From Methylocystis sp. (GTDB taxonomy: Bacteria; Pseudomonadota; Alphaproteobacteria; Rhizobiales; Beijerinckiaceae): 62,161 nucleotides of DNA. Position 1 is the stretch's first letter, and the number at the start of each line of letters is the position of its first letter. A program made the translations under genes and the position numbers. The DNA is taken from contig JACOUB010000031.1 in NCBI GenBank assembly GCA_016178015.1, forward strand, positions 1-62,161. The letters run 5' to 3'. The notes beneath the pieces are model-generated. The model saw only the letters and a list, made by a program, of their open reading frames with translations. It made no database searches and was not told the DNA's origin. This document shows positions 25,962-34,930 of this stretch, one piece after another.

Positions 25962-26611
25962 TAGGCAGCCTCCCTCGGTCTTGCCGGCGCCGCGGCATGG
26001 CCGGTGGTGATGGACAGCGCCTTGTCCTCGATGTAATGCGCCACTTGCTGGCCGGTGCGCGCAAAGGCCGCGCCGATGCGGTTGTAGCCGACCGAAGCGG
26101 GGATGGCGGCGGCCAGGCCGTAAGCGGTGGCGGCGAGCGCTTCGGCGATGCCGGGGGCGACCACGGCAAGACTCGTGTCTTGGGATTGCGCGATGCTGGC
26201 AAAGCTCGTCATGATGCCCCAGACCGTGCCGAAGAGACCAACAAAGGGCGCGACCGAGGAAATGACCGCGAGATTGGGCAAGCCGCCTTCGGCGCGCGTC
26301 AAGAGCTCGCGCCCGACGCGGCTCATGATCTCGGCGATGCGCTCGCGTTTTTCGCCAATGGATTCGCCCGGCACATCAAGCCAGGCGGCCTGTTCGCCGG
26401 CGGCCTCGATGAGAGCGAGGAGCCCCGCCGGTCCGCCGCTTCGCGCAATGCGCGCGGCTTTCGTGATGCGCACGACGGCGACGACGCCTTCGACGATGAG
26501 AACCCACGTCCAGATTGACGCGAGAAGAAGAATGGCCATCACCATTTTACCGACGACGCCGGCGTTCAAGAACATGGTTAGGGGAGATAGAGACGTGTAT
26601 TCCATGACCAC
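25961..26611 (-). CDS. exbB: ExbB/TolQ family proton channel
   Basis: A 216-residue protein with three membrane spans: about residues 20-45, and two in the MotA/TolQ core, where [15 protein letters not shown] and [18 protein letters not shown] are the family signatures. It is the first gene of the exbB-exbD-tonB operon. ATG codons at 26611 and 26605 are both possible starts. Upstream is an AT-rich patch (26645-26675) that may hold the promoter or an iron-regulated operator, although no consensus Fur box is clear. Confidence 0.92.
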   Translation of the reverse strand: MVMEYTSLSPLTMFLNAGVVGKMVMAILLLASIWTWVLIVEGVVAVVRITKAARIARSGGPAGLLALIEAAGEQAAWLDVPGESIGEKRERIAEIMSRVGRELLTRAEGGLPNLAVISSVAPFVGLFGTVWGIMTSFASIAQSQDTSLAVVAPGIAEALAATAYGLAAAIPASVGYNRIGAAFARTGQQVAHYIEDKALSITTGHAAAPARPREAA

Positions 26612-26718
26612 TCATCCTTGGGGTTGGTCTCGCGCGGCGCGGCGGCGATATGATTTTTATCACATTTTATCTTATTTGAGCCGGCTGGCGGGGCGGATCG
26701 GCCGCGTGTGGCGAAACC

Positions 26719-27301
26719 TTGCGTCTTCGACCGCCCGTTCGACCCGCGCCGGCGCCGCAACCGGCCCGCGCCCCAGCTCCAAAGCCCGAAGCGCCGGTCG
26801 CGTCCTCGAGCGAAAAGGTCTTTACCGGCGAGGGCGTCAACGCGCGTCCGTTCTCGCGTCCGGGCGGGGCGCTGGAAATAACTCCCAGCCTCATCCTCAC
26901 CCAGCACAGCCGCGAGGGCAAGGCCAATCAATGCCCGCGGCGCGGCTTCCAGCTCGATCACGGCGGCCGATCTCGCCCTGACGCGCGGCGGAATGCCGCT
27001 CAATTTGCGCATCCATGGGCGCGGTCAGGGCTACGCCGACGCCAATTTTCCGATGCCGGAGCTTCTTTCGTCCGTCGTCACGCGCAAGGGGCCGTATTTC
27101 GGCCACGAGGGCGACTTCGCCTCGGCCGGCGCCGTGCCTTTGCAACAGGTCGACAAGCTGGACAAAAGCATGTTCGCGGCCACGGGCGGCAGTTTCGCCT
27201 ATGGGCGGGCGTTCGGCGCGAAGTCCTTTGCCGTTGCGGACAATTGGCGCGCCGGTCAGGACAAAGATGCGAACACGTACGTGATTGAAATATCGCTGTG
27301 A
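26719..27301 (+). pseudogene. Remnant of a TonB-dependent receptor (plug domain)
   Basis: Two frames together spell the plug of a TonB-dependent receptor. Frame one gives SRPGGALEITPSLILTQHS, EGKANQ and RGFQLDHG. About 26970 the frame shifts to DLALTRGGMPLNLRIHGRGQ, GYADANFPMPELL and KGPYFGHEGDFASAGAV. In intact receptors these are continuous (RGFNLDHGTDLA...). The signal peptide and the whole beta-barrel are missing; the frame stops at 27301. It is divergent from exbB, so an ancestral receptor-motor locus has lost its receptor. Confidence 0.75.
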
Positions 27302-27727
27302 ATTTGGAGATGCCGAAAACAGGGCGTCCGCTTTACATCTGACTGCGATCATGTGTCGGCATCCCCGGGATCGTCCAGCGCCGCTGGAATGCGCCACAAG
27401 CGGCCGTCATGGCTGATTGCCGACAGCGTTCGCTGCCCACCGCCGCCACGCAACAGCTTCGAAAAAGGGCTTCGACGCCCCAAATAGGATCGCTGACGCG
27501 AGCGCCATCGGAGCGCCGAACCAAAGGTGAGGACGGCCGAACGTGAACATGCCAGAAACTCAGCACATTCTTTCGCGCTCCCCGCAGGCGCCGGAAATTT
27601 GGCCGGGCACGAGTGGGGGTTGACACCGAAAACATGCTTCTATCTATTTCACGCAAGGGGATTGCGATCTCCCCACGAGGCGACATGCCCAAGCATCGCG
27701 TCCAGCTTCTCGAGCCGAGGACGCCGC
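27302..27727. other. Gene-free stretch in a decayed region
   Basis: About 425 bases between two pseudogenes. Open frames on both strands are short, Arg/Ser-rich and match no family I know. It is probably the junk left by the deletions that truncated the neighbours. Confidence 0.35.
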
Positions 27728-27930
27728 ATGTCTGTATACGCCTCGATTTCTCCCGATAGTCTCGCTCGCCTGATCGGCGTTCCCGAAGGCCTCGCGCTCA
27801 TCGACGTGCGCACGGATGAGGATTTCTCGGCCGATCCGCGTTTTATCCCCGGCGCGGTGCGGCGCGATCACGTCTCGGCCGCGCAATGGACCCCCAACTT
27901 TCGACGGATGCTCGGCGGTCGTGATCGGCC
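27728..27930 (+). pseudogene. Truncated rhodanese/ChrB-type sulfurtransferase N-terminus
   Basis: The first 65 or so residues (MSVYASISPDSLARLIGVP, LALIDVRTDEDFSADPR, FIPGAVRRDH) match the start of rhodanese-like sulfurtransferases found with chromate-resistance ChrB proteins. After WTPNFRRMLGG the frame runs into unrelated Arg-rich sequence, and the catalytic-Cys half is absent. It looks like a deletion fused it to the next remnant. Confidence 0.65.
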
Positions 27931-28235
27931 AGAAAGGCGTGAAGACCAGTCACGGCGTCGCGCGCGCCACTGCGCGCGCTGCGCGAGACGCCTTTACGCT
28001 GGCCGGCGAGCTGTCGCGTCGTTCGCACATGCTGCTGAGCATTGCGTCAAAACTGCGCGCCAAAAGGGCGGCGCGTGTCATCGATCTGTTACTGTCTGAC
28101 GATTGCATTTCGGCGGCGCGGGCAGCGCACTCGGCGAATCTTTCCGATCGCGCGGCGCGGCGCCTGTTCGATCGGCTGGTCGCGCTCGGCGCCGTGCGCG
28201 AACTCTCCGGGCGCGCCAATTTTCGCCTCTACTGA
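27918..28235 (+). pseudogene. C-terminal remnant of a DUF1403-like protein
   Basis: About 105 residues in another frame: VIGQKGVKTSHGVARATARA, then LRAKRAARVIDLLLSDD and LSDRAARRLFDRLVALGAVRELSGR, ending FRLY. This looks like the C-terminal winged-helix part of DUF1403 proteins of rhizobial plasmids and chromosomes. No start belongs to it, so it is a tail only. It ends 22 bases before scpB; similar genes often neighbour scpB, from my memory of rhizobial genomes. Confidence 0.55.
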
Positions 28236-28257
28236 CTGTGATGAGAGGGACGCCGCC

Positions 28258-29022
28258 ATGCGGTCAATGAAAGCGTTTCATCGTGACGATGCGGCGCCAC
28301 ATGAGACGCGCGCGCCGACGAACCGTCGTAAGGCGCGGCACGATGGCGAACTGCTGTTCGACGCTGATCTGTCCGACCTCCCGCAGGCGATGCGCTGGCG
28401 CGAGTGGAGGGGACGCGTCGAGGCGGCGATCTTCGCCTCGCCATCCCCGGCGACACGCGAGGCGCTGACCAAACTGGTCGGGCGCGATTGCAATTTTGAT
28501 GAACTGATTTCGGACGTTCGCGACGATTTGCGCACGAGGCCCTATGAACTCGTTCACGTCGCCGGCGGCTATCAACTGCGCACCAAGCCGCGCTACGCCG
28601 ACGCCATTCGTTTTTTGAACAACGGCGCGCGCGACGCCGGACCGCCGCCGCTGACGCCGACCGAACTGCTCACCGTCACGGCGATCGCCTATCTGCAGCC
28701 GGCGAGGCGCGCGGAACTGTCGCACCTCGCCGGCCGGGAAATAAGCCGCGACGTCATCGGGCGATTGAAAGCGCTCGACCTCATCGCGGCCGGACCGCGC
28801 GCGCCAACAGCGGGCGCACCCTACGCCTATGCGACGACAAAGAGATTCCCGGAGGTGTTCGGATTGGCGAGTCTTCGCGATCTGCCCGAAATCGAAAAGC
28901 TCGAAGACGCCGGATTGTTGGAGCGGCCGTCCTATGAACGCGAGCTCGATGGGGTGCTGGGTCTGGACAAAGAAATTGGCGACGAGACCGACAAAGCGTT
29001 TGAGGCATGGAACGACCCATAG
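28258..29022 (+). CDS. scpB: Segregation and condensation protein ScpB-like
   Basis: A 254-residue protein with two winged-helix domains. One is around residues 45-110 (RVEAAIFASPSPATREALTKLVG, VAGGYQLRTKPRYAD), the other around 130-200 (LTPTELLTVTAIAYLQPARRAEL, PYAYATTKRFPEVFGL). ScpB dimerises with ScpA and SMC to form the condensin-like complex. The start at 28258 has GAGAGGG upstream. No scpA is next to it, and it sits among gene remnants, so it may be an accessory copy of the plasmid-type ScpB rather than the core one. Confidence 0.82.
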   Translation: MRSMKAFHRDDAAPHETRAPTNRRKARHDGELLFDADLSDLPQAMRWREWRGRVEAAIFASPSPATREALTKLVGRDCNFDELISDVRDDLRTRPYELVHVAGGYQLRTKPRYADAIRFLNNGARDAGPPPLTPTELLTVTAIAYLQPARRAELSHLAGREISRDVIGRLKALDLIAAGPRAPTAGAPYAYATTKRFPEVFGLASLRDLPEIEKLEDAGLLERPSYERELDGVLGLDKEIGDETDKAFEAWNDP

Positions 29023-29256
29023 GGTGCGAAATGAATGCGTGCACCCTGTAAACTGCGGCGCGCTTTGCCCGCTGCAAAAAACGGCTTCTCGTGTCACTAA
29101 CGGGCATGCGAAGCCGGCCTCGCCACGCGTGCATTGCGTAATTGACAGGATGGGTTGTCATTGACAAACTGAAAAAGTAGTGCCCTTTTTCAAAAACTAG
29201 GGAGCAGTTGCTGCTCCTTGATCCTTCTTGCGGCGAAAATTTATGGAGGCCTTTCG

Positions 29257-31053
29257 ATGGCCGTCGACGAAAAAATTCTTGGTGTCGTTTGGGCCGAGAC
29301 CGCTTCTTTAGCGGCCGCGGACGGTTTGGCGACGGGTAAGGCTCGCCTTCAGGCGGTCGTAGCCTATCTCTTCAATCGTGCACGCTCGCGCGGGATGGAG
29401 GCGGCTTTTTTGGCCCCCGCCCCTTTGCCCGCGACAACCGTCGAAAACGGCGACCGTCGCGTCGAGGCGATGCGACAGACTGTGGAAACCGCTTTGGCCA
29501 CGGGGCAGTATAATGGCGTCGATCTTCCCCGACGCGCTGTGCTTTGGGAAGTGAACACGACCGGCGAGCCGAAGCAGTCGGAGCAGCCGGCGCCGACCTG
29601 GGTCAAGAGCGGCGCTACGCGAATCTCCGACTACCGGCTCGAGTATGATAGCACGGGTCGTCGCTTTCGCCTCTTCGAAAGCGACGACGATCCCGGCGCC
29701 GATGACGCTGTTTTTGTTTCGTCCTTGACCAAAGCGGCGTCTCAGCGTGTTGTCGAGCCGCCGCGTGCTACCAAGACGCGATCGAATGTCTGGCCGTGGT
29801 TGGTTGGCCTTGGCGCAGCGGCAATGTTTTTCTGGATGGCGCTCACCCTCGCTTATGTCGGTCGCGTTACCTCGCAGGCCTATAAACTTCTGAGCGGAGT
29901 CGAAACGGAATATTCGGGCGCGATCGCGGACGAGACCTTTGCTGCCTGCACGACCGTCGGGAAAGCTGCGGCGGCGCGCGCAAGCACTCCTGCTGGAGCA
30001 CCGATAGCGCGGGTGTGGGTCGACGCGTGTTCGGGGCCGAACTCCCCGGTCGACAAAACGCTCGACGGCGTGCTCGAAGCGATCAAGTCATGCGGGGAAG
30101 CGCCGCAGTTTTTGCGCACGTCGCCGTTTTGTCGCGTTGCGTGGCGCGTTGCGGCGGCGAAGGCCAACAGCGCCGAGATGAGCGATTTTCCAGAGCCCGT
30201 CGCGAAAGCGATTCGCTTTCTTTCGGGCTGGGCGGCGAAGGCGTCACCACAGGCGGGACTAATCTCGATTGCGATGCCTTTCATGCTGCTGCAGCTTTCC
30301 ATCGCCTTGCTCGGCATGGCCCTCGGCCTTGGCGCCCAGCGCAGTCTTTTCGGGGTCTGGATCGGCCCGCAGTACAGAATTTCACTGGCGCGCATGCAGG
30401 TGTCGCTATGGACTATCGTTATCTTCGGCGCTTACACGGCGATGGCGCTGTTCAATATTAGCATGCTGTCGGGCTCGATGCGCGCGCTCAAGATCGCGGC
30501 GGCAAACCCGCTCAATCCGCAAGCCGTTGAAGCGCTGTCGTCCAGTGACAGGCTGACGACTTTCCCGACCATCCCGTCCCCGATTCTCGCCGCGCTTGGA
30601 ATCGCCGTCATGTCTCCAATGATTTCGGCGTTGATTAAAAGCAAATCCGCGGGCGCGGTCGCCGCCGTGAACCTGCAGGACGAGGCGCAAAAACAGGATA
30701 AGAGCGGCATCGGGCGTTTCGACGATTCCGCCGGGGTTCAGCTTGATGTGAAGGCTTCGCCTGAAAAGGCTTCGTTGGCCGATCTGTTCTTTGGCGAGAC
30801 CAGCAAGAACCGCGACATCGTCGATGTGTCGCGCCTGCAAAACGTCATCATCACCTTCATCCTGCTCTGCGGCTACGGCACGCTGCTCTTCGATTATTTT
30901 CGTGACTTGCCTCCAGAAACCATAGCACGCACATTGCGCGACAATGTCGCGATATTTCCTGAGCTGCCGGATCCAGGCGCCGTATTCACAACGTTGCTTG
31001 GCGCGAGTCATGCGACATATCTCGTTGCAAAGCAGGGTTCGCTACGGCTGTAA
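29257..31053 (+). CDS. Multi-span membrane protein preceding the eCIS operon, unknown function
   Basis: A 598-residue protein of no family I recognise. A soluble N-terminal domain (residues 1-170) contains LGVVWAETASLAA and LQAVVAYLFNRARSR, faintly like cell-wall hydrolase folds, and is followed by about five membrane spans near 178-202, 335-360, 380-404, 445-465 and 535-560. A 130-residue loop with several cysteines lies between the first two spans. GGAGG precedes the ATG at 29257 by seven bases. It lies 850 bases upstream of the tail sheath gene in the same direction. It could be a membrane partner of the injection system, which is inference by position only. Confidence 0.6.
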   Translation: MAVDEKILGVVWAETASLAAADGLATGKARLQAVVAYLFNRARSRGMEAAFLAPAPLPATTVENGDRRVEAMRQTVETALATGQYNGVDLPRRAVLWEVNTTGEPKQSEQPAPTWVKSGATRISDYRLEYDSTGRRFRLFESDDDPGADDAVFVSSLTKAASQRVVEPPRATKTRSNVWPWLVGLGAAAMFFWMALTLAYVGRVTSQAYKLLSGVETEYSGAIADETFAACTTVGKAAAARASTPAGAPIARVWVDACSGPNSPVDKTLDGVLEAIKSCGEAPQFLRTSPFCRVAWRVAAAKANSAEMSDFPEPVAKAIRFLSGWAAKASPQAGLISIAMPFMLLQLSIALLGMALGLGAQRSLFGVWIGPQYRISLARMQVSLWTIVIFGAYTAMALFNISMLSGSMRALKIAAANPLNPQAVEALSSSDRLTTFPTIPSPILAALGIAVMSPMISALIKSKSAGAVAAVNLQDEAQKQDKSGIGRFDDSAGVQLDVKASPEKASLADLFFGETSKNRDIVDVSRLQNVIITFILLCGYGTLLFDYFRDLPPETIARTLRDNVAIFPELPDPGAVFTTLLGASHATYLVAKQGSLRL

Positions 31054-31300
31054 CCTTTATGCGTCTGATCGTTGCGTGAACAACATGTCGAGTTCCGGAG
31101 TCTTACCAGACTTCAATTTGCATGGGGAAGCGGGGTTTCGCCAAACCAAACCTCCCAGACGGCGGATAAGCGATGCATCGGCGGAACAAGCGCAAGCCGG
31201 ATTTGAAGTTTATCTCTTCGGTAAAGCCCGCGGGTTTGTTGTAACGCGGAGCGGCGATCAGGACGTTTTGGATTTACTGCTTGGCGCCGGCGATCGGACT

Positions 31301-31528
31301 AAACTGCGATCGTCGAAATACCTCAATAATCTGATCGAACAGGACCATCTATCCAGCAAGCTTCGTTTGGGCCCGAGGTTCGGAATTCAGAGATTTCGGC
31401 ACGCCGCAATTACTATCGCCGGCATCAAACTCATGCACCGGATAAGGAAAGGCCAGTTCGCATTAAATCAGCTTCAAGTGAGGAGTAAACCCGCACCAGA
31501 GATTTGGGCTGCGCGGCTCACTGCTTGA
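31301..31528 (+). pseudogene. C-terminal remnant of an IS6/IS26-family transposase
   Basis: The last 75 residues, starting KLRSSKYLNNLIEQDH and continuing GIQRFRHAAITIAGIKLMHRI and RKGQF, match the C-terminal end of IS6-family DDE transposases (KYLNNxIEQDH...GFKRFRxAxxTIxGIELMHRIRKGQF). The catalytic core upstream is gone. It marks an old insertion between the membrane protein and the eCIS operon. Confidence 0.8.
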
Positions 31529-31906
31529 TCCAAGGGTGACGCCTGTTCTCAGTTCCCGCGCTCATGGAATTTACACCAGAGCGAAAGTGGCAGGGTTTTA
31601 CGCCGCCGCGCGCAACTGCACTATGCTGACGCTTGGTGGCCGATTATTGCGCCGCCGCGTACAATTTAAGGCGGTGGCGATTGGGTGTTGCGCACGCCGG
31701 AGTATTGCAATAACTTCATTGCGACTAAAGATATTAGAATCGTCGCGGGCTGTCGGCAATAGATGTTGCGGCGTTTGGCCGACGCTCGCCGGATCGATCT
31801 GCGATGCAAAGGAATTTGCTTCTTCCAAGCTGGCCTCCGCCGCTGCCGCGCTCCAAAGGCGCAGACGCGGGCGAGAACGCCCCAGACCCGACGGAGGAGT
31901 TTCGTT
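31529..31906. promoter_or_regulatory. Upstream region of the eCIS structural operon
   Basis: About 378 bases with no convincing gene, ending in GGAGGAGTTTCGTT just before the sheath start. The operon promoter should lie here. An AT-richer patch (31700-31745, TATTGCAATAACTTCATTGCG) includes the inverted repeat ATTGCAATAA, but no known operator can be named. Confidence 0.45.
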
Positions 31907-33574
31907 ATGCCTGTTGCCCTCAGTTATCCCGGTGTTTACGTTCAGGAAATCCCAAGTGGCGTGCATACGATAGCCGGCGTCGCGACTTCCGTCACGGCTT
32001 TTCTCGGGCGTGCGCCGCGCGGTCCAGACGACGATCCAACGGCGGTCAACAGTTTTGGTGACTTCGAGCGCATCTTCGGCGGGTTGTGGGTCGAGAGCAG
32101 TCTGGGCTACGCGGTGCGCGATTTCTTTCTCAACGGCGGCGGCCAAGCGATTGTCGTGCGGCTCTTTAACGCCGACACGAGCCAGAACGCCAAGCTTGCG
32201 AAGAGCAAGATCAAGGTCGGCGATTTCAAATTCGAGGCGGCTTATAAGGGTGCCTGGGGCGCAAATCTGCGCGCCTCGATCGACCTCGACGTTTCGGTGG
32301 ACGTCGCCCAAGGTTTCGGCCTCGCCAAAGCGGACTTGTTCAATCTCACGATCCGCGAGGTGGACGCCAAGAGCGTTGCCGTGTCGCAAGAAACTTTCCG
32401 CAATCTCTCGGTAAAGGACAGCCCGCGACGCATCGACAAGGTGCTGGCGGCCCAATCCAATCTGCTGCGCTGGGACGGCGCCTTCCCGCCCGCCGTCTTG
32501 CCGAACATCGCCGCCAATGTCGACGACGTGACCAAGGCGGAAGCGGCGCTGGCCGCCGCCAAGGCGGCCACTCCGCAGGTTCCGGCCGACATCGCCGCAG
32601 CGCAAACCACTTTGGACGCGGCGCATTCAGCCGCCGCCGCCTCCAATGGCGTGGCGCTGACGAAAAGCGACAATTTTACGCCGACGAACGGCCAAGCCAA
32701 TAAGAAGGGGCTTTACGCGCTGGAGCGCACCGATCTCTTCAACCTGCTGTGCATTCCGCCTTACACGGTGACCGGCGACGTGGAGACAGCGCTTGTCTCC
32801 GAGGCCGCCGCTTATTGCGAGAAGCGCCGCGCCTTTCTGCTGGTCGATCCGCCGAGCGACTGGACCGACAAAACGACTGCAAAGAGCAAATTTTTGGATC
32901 CGCAGGATTTCGTCGGCACGCGCAGCAAGAATGCGGCGCTGTTCTTCCCGCGGCTGCGCCAGCCCAATCCGCTGCGTGACAATCAGAAGGAGAACTTCGC
33001 TCCCTGCGGCGCGCTCGCCGGCGTCATCGCCAGCACCGACGCCAATCGCGGCGTGTGGAAAGCGCCGGCAGGCGTACAGGCGTCGATCGTCGGCGCGCCC
33101 GAACTTTCCGTCGGCCTGACCGACGCTGAGAACGGCGAACTGAACCAGCTCGGAATCAACTGCCTGCGCGCCTTCCCGGTCGCCGGCAAGGTGGTGTGGG
33201 GCGCGCGCACGCTGCGCGGCGCCGATCAGCTCGCAGACGAGAACAAGTATATTCCCGTGCGGCGCACCGCGCTGTTCATCGAGGAAAGTTTGCTGCGCGG
33301 ACTGCAATGGGCCGTGTTCGAGCCCAATGACGAGCCGCTGTGGGCGCAAATCCGGCTCAACGTCGGCGCCTTCATGCAGAACCTGTTTCGACGGGGCGCG
33401 TTCCAGGGTTCGACGCCGCGCGAAGCTTATTTCGTCAAATGCGACAGGGAGACCACAACGCAAAACGACATCAATCTCGGCGTGGTGAACGTCATTGTCG
33501 GCTTTGCGCCTCTCAAGCCGGCAGAATTCGTCGTCATCAGCATTCAGCAGATCGCTGGCCAGATCGCCGTCTAA
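31907..33574 (+). CDS. Contractile tail sheath protein
   Basis: A 555-residue sheath of the phage-tail/eCIS type. It starts MPVALSYPGVYVQEIPSG, the hallmark sheath N-terminus, then VATSVTAFLGRAPRGP and FGDFERIFGGL. The C-terminal domain is conserved: NVGAFMQNLFRRGAFQG, ETTTQNDINLGVVNVIVGFAPLKPAEFVV. An Ala-rich insertion (about 205-250) is a variable surface domain. The ATG at 31907 has GGAGG. It corresponds to Afp2-4. Only one sheath gene is present, whereas Afp-type clusters carry several. Confidence 0.93.
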   Translation: MPVALSYPGVYVQEIPSGVHTIAGVATSVTAFLGRAPRGPDDDPTAVNSFGDFERIFGGLWVESSLGYAVRDFFLNGGGQAIVVRLFNADTSQNAKLAKSKIKVGDFKFEAAYKGAWGANLRASIDLDVSVDVAQGFGLAKADLFNLTIREVDAKSVAVSQETFRNLSVKDSPRRIDKVLAAQSNLLRWDGAFPPAVLPNIAANVDDVTKAEAALAAAKAATPQVPADIAAAQTTLDAAHSAAAASNGVALTKSDNFTPTNGQANKKGLYALERTDLFNLLCIPPYTVTGDVETALVSEAAAYCEKRRAFLLVDPPSDWTDKTTAKSKFLDPQDFVGTRSKNAALFFPRLRQPNPLRDNQKENFAPCGALAGVIASTDANRGVWKAPAGVQASIVGAPELSVGLTDAENGELNQLGINCLRAFPVAGKVVWGARTLRGADQLADENKYIPVRRTALFIEESLLRGLQWAVFEPNDEPLWAQIRLNVGAFMQNLFRRGAFQGSTPREAYFVKCDRETTTQNDINLGVVNVIVGFAPLKPAEFVVISIQQIAGQIAV

Positions 33575-33592
33575 CTTTTCAGGGAGAGAGCC

Positions 33593-34117
33593 ATGGCCTC
33601 GTTCAGCGTCAATGCGCAGCGTTTCGACCCCTATAAAAATTTCAAGTTCCGTGTGAAATGGGACGGCAAATATGTCGCCGGCGTTTCCAAGATCGGCGCG
33701 CTCAAGCGCACGACGGAGGTCGTCAAGCATCGCGAAGGCGGCGACCCTTCGAGCTCTCGCAAATCGCCGGGGCGCTCGGAATATGAGGCGATCACCCTCG
33801 AACGCGGCGTCACGCACGACAAGGAGTTCGAGCAATGGGCCAACAAAGTTTGGAATTTTGGCTCCGGGCTCGGCAAGGAAGTCTCGCTGAAGGATTTCCG
33901 CAAGGACATCATCCTCGAAATTTACAATGAGGCCGGCCAGCTCGCGCTCGCCTATAAGGTGTTTCGCTGCTGGGTGTCCGAGTTCCAGGCGCAGGCCGAT
34001 CTCGACGCCAACGCCAACGCGGTTCTGATCCAGAACGTTAAGCTTGAAAACGAGGGGTGGGAGCGCGACACGACCGTGCCTGAACCCACCGAGCCAAGTT
34101 TCGTCGAGCCACAATAA
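33593..34117 (+). CDS. Inner tube protein (phage T4 gp19/Afp1-like)
   Basis: A 174-residue tail tube protein. Its sequence, FDPYKNFKFRVKWDGKYVAGVSKIGALKRTTEVVKHREGG and ...FRKDIILEIYNEAGQLALAYKVFRCWVSEFQ, is the typical eCIS tube core that stacks inside the sheath. GGGAGAG precedes the ATG. It starts 18 bases after the sheath stop. Only one tube gene is seen here, and no separate tube-initiator paralogue. Confidence 0.93.
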   Translation: MASFSVNAQRFDPYKNFKFRVKWDGKYVAGVSKIGALKRTTEVVKHREGGDPSSSRKSPGRSEYEAITLERGVTHDKEFEQWANKVWNFGSGLGKEVSLKDFRKDIILEIYNEAGQLALAYKVFRCWVSEFQAQADLDANANAVLIQNVKLENEGWERDTTVPEPTEPSFVEPQ

Positions 34118-34183
34118 GAATTTGAAGGGCGGATAGGGCCCGCCCCTCGGCGCTGGGGCGCGTTGCGGGTACTCGATCCAGGG

Positions 34184-34930
34184 ATGGTGGCGATGGCGAG
34201 CGATCCCACGACGGCGATGGTTCTGGCTTATGAGGAGGGCCGCGCCGCCTCGCCGGGCGAGCGGGGTTTGATCCTGCTGGCAGTCGCGGCTCCGGAATTG
34301 ACCGTACCAGCGCGCGCGGCCTTGCCGGTCGGGCGGCGGGACGCGCTGCTGCTTGATCTGCACGAGCGGCTGTTCGGCGGGCGGGCGGAGGCGCTGGCGG
34401 ATTGCCCGCGGTGTAGCGAGAAGCTTGAGACCGACGTGCTGCTCGCCGCCATCCGCGCGCCGACGCCTGTCGATGCGCCCGCCCGTTTCACTTTGACAAT
34501 CGGGGCGCGGGAGATCGGCTATCGGCTGCCGAACGCCGGCGATCTCGCCGCGCTGGGGGCCAACTCCGAGCTTTCTGACGGAACGGCGGCGACGCGGGCG
34601 CTCGCGCGACGCTGCCTCCTTGCGCTCGAAGACAGCGAATCTCTTTCGGACGAAGCCGAGGCGGCGTTGACCGAGGCGATCGCCAACGCCGTTACGGCGG
34701 CAGATCCTCAGGCGGAGGTCATGCTGGAGCTCGAGTGCCCCGGCTGCGGCTTTCATTGGACGGCGCCCTTCGACATTGTTGAATTTCTCTGGCGCCGGCT
34801 GGAGAGCACAGTTTCCACGCTGCTGCGCGAAGTGCATATCATCGCCAGCCATTACGGCTGGAGCGAGCGCGACATTCTCACGCTCAGCCCCTTCCGGCGG
34901 CGGCGCTATCTGGAGCTGGTCGGCATATGA
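34184..34930 (+). CDS. T4-type baseplate-associated protein with two Cys-pair zinc sites
   Basis: A 248-residue protein from the ATG at 34184 (34193 is also possible). Two CPRC/CPGC pairs, in CPRCSEKLETDV and LECPGCGFHWTAPFDIVEFLW, suggest a zinc ribbon. The C-terminal ...LLREVHIIASHYGWSERDILTLSPFRRRRYLELV is the recurrent ending of a small baseplate/hub protein in eCIS loci. It overlaps the next gene by four bases. Family assignment rests on this tail motif. Confidence 0.7.
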   Translation: MVAMASDPTTAMVLAYEEGRAASPGERGLILLAVAAPELTVPARAALPVGRRDALLLDLHERLFGGRAEALADCPRCSEKLETDVLLAAIRAPTPVDAPARFTLTIGAREIGYRLPNAGDLAALGANSELSDGTAATRALARRCLLALEDSESLSDEAEAALTEAIANAVTAADPQAEVMLELECPGCGFHWTAPFDIVEFLWRRLESTVSTLLREVHIIASHYGWSERDILTLSPFRRRRYLELVGI

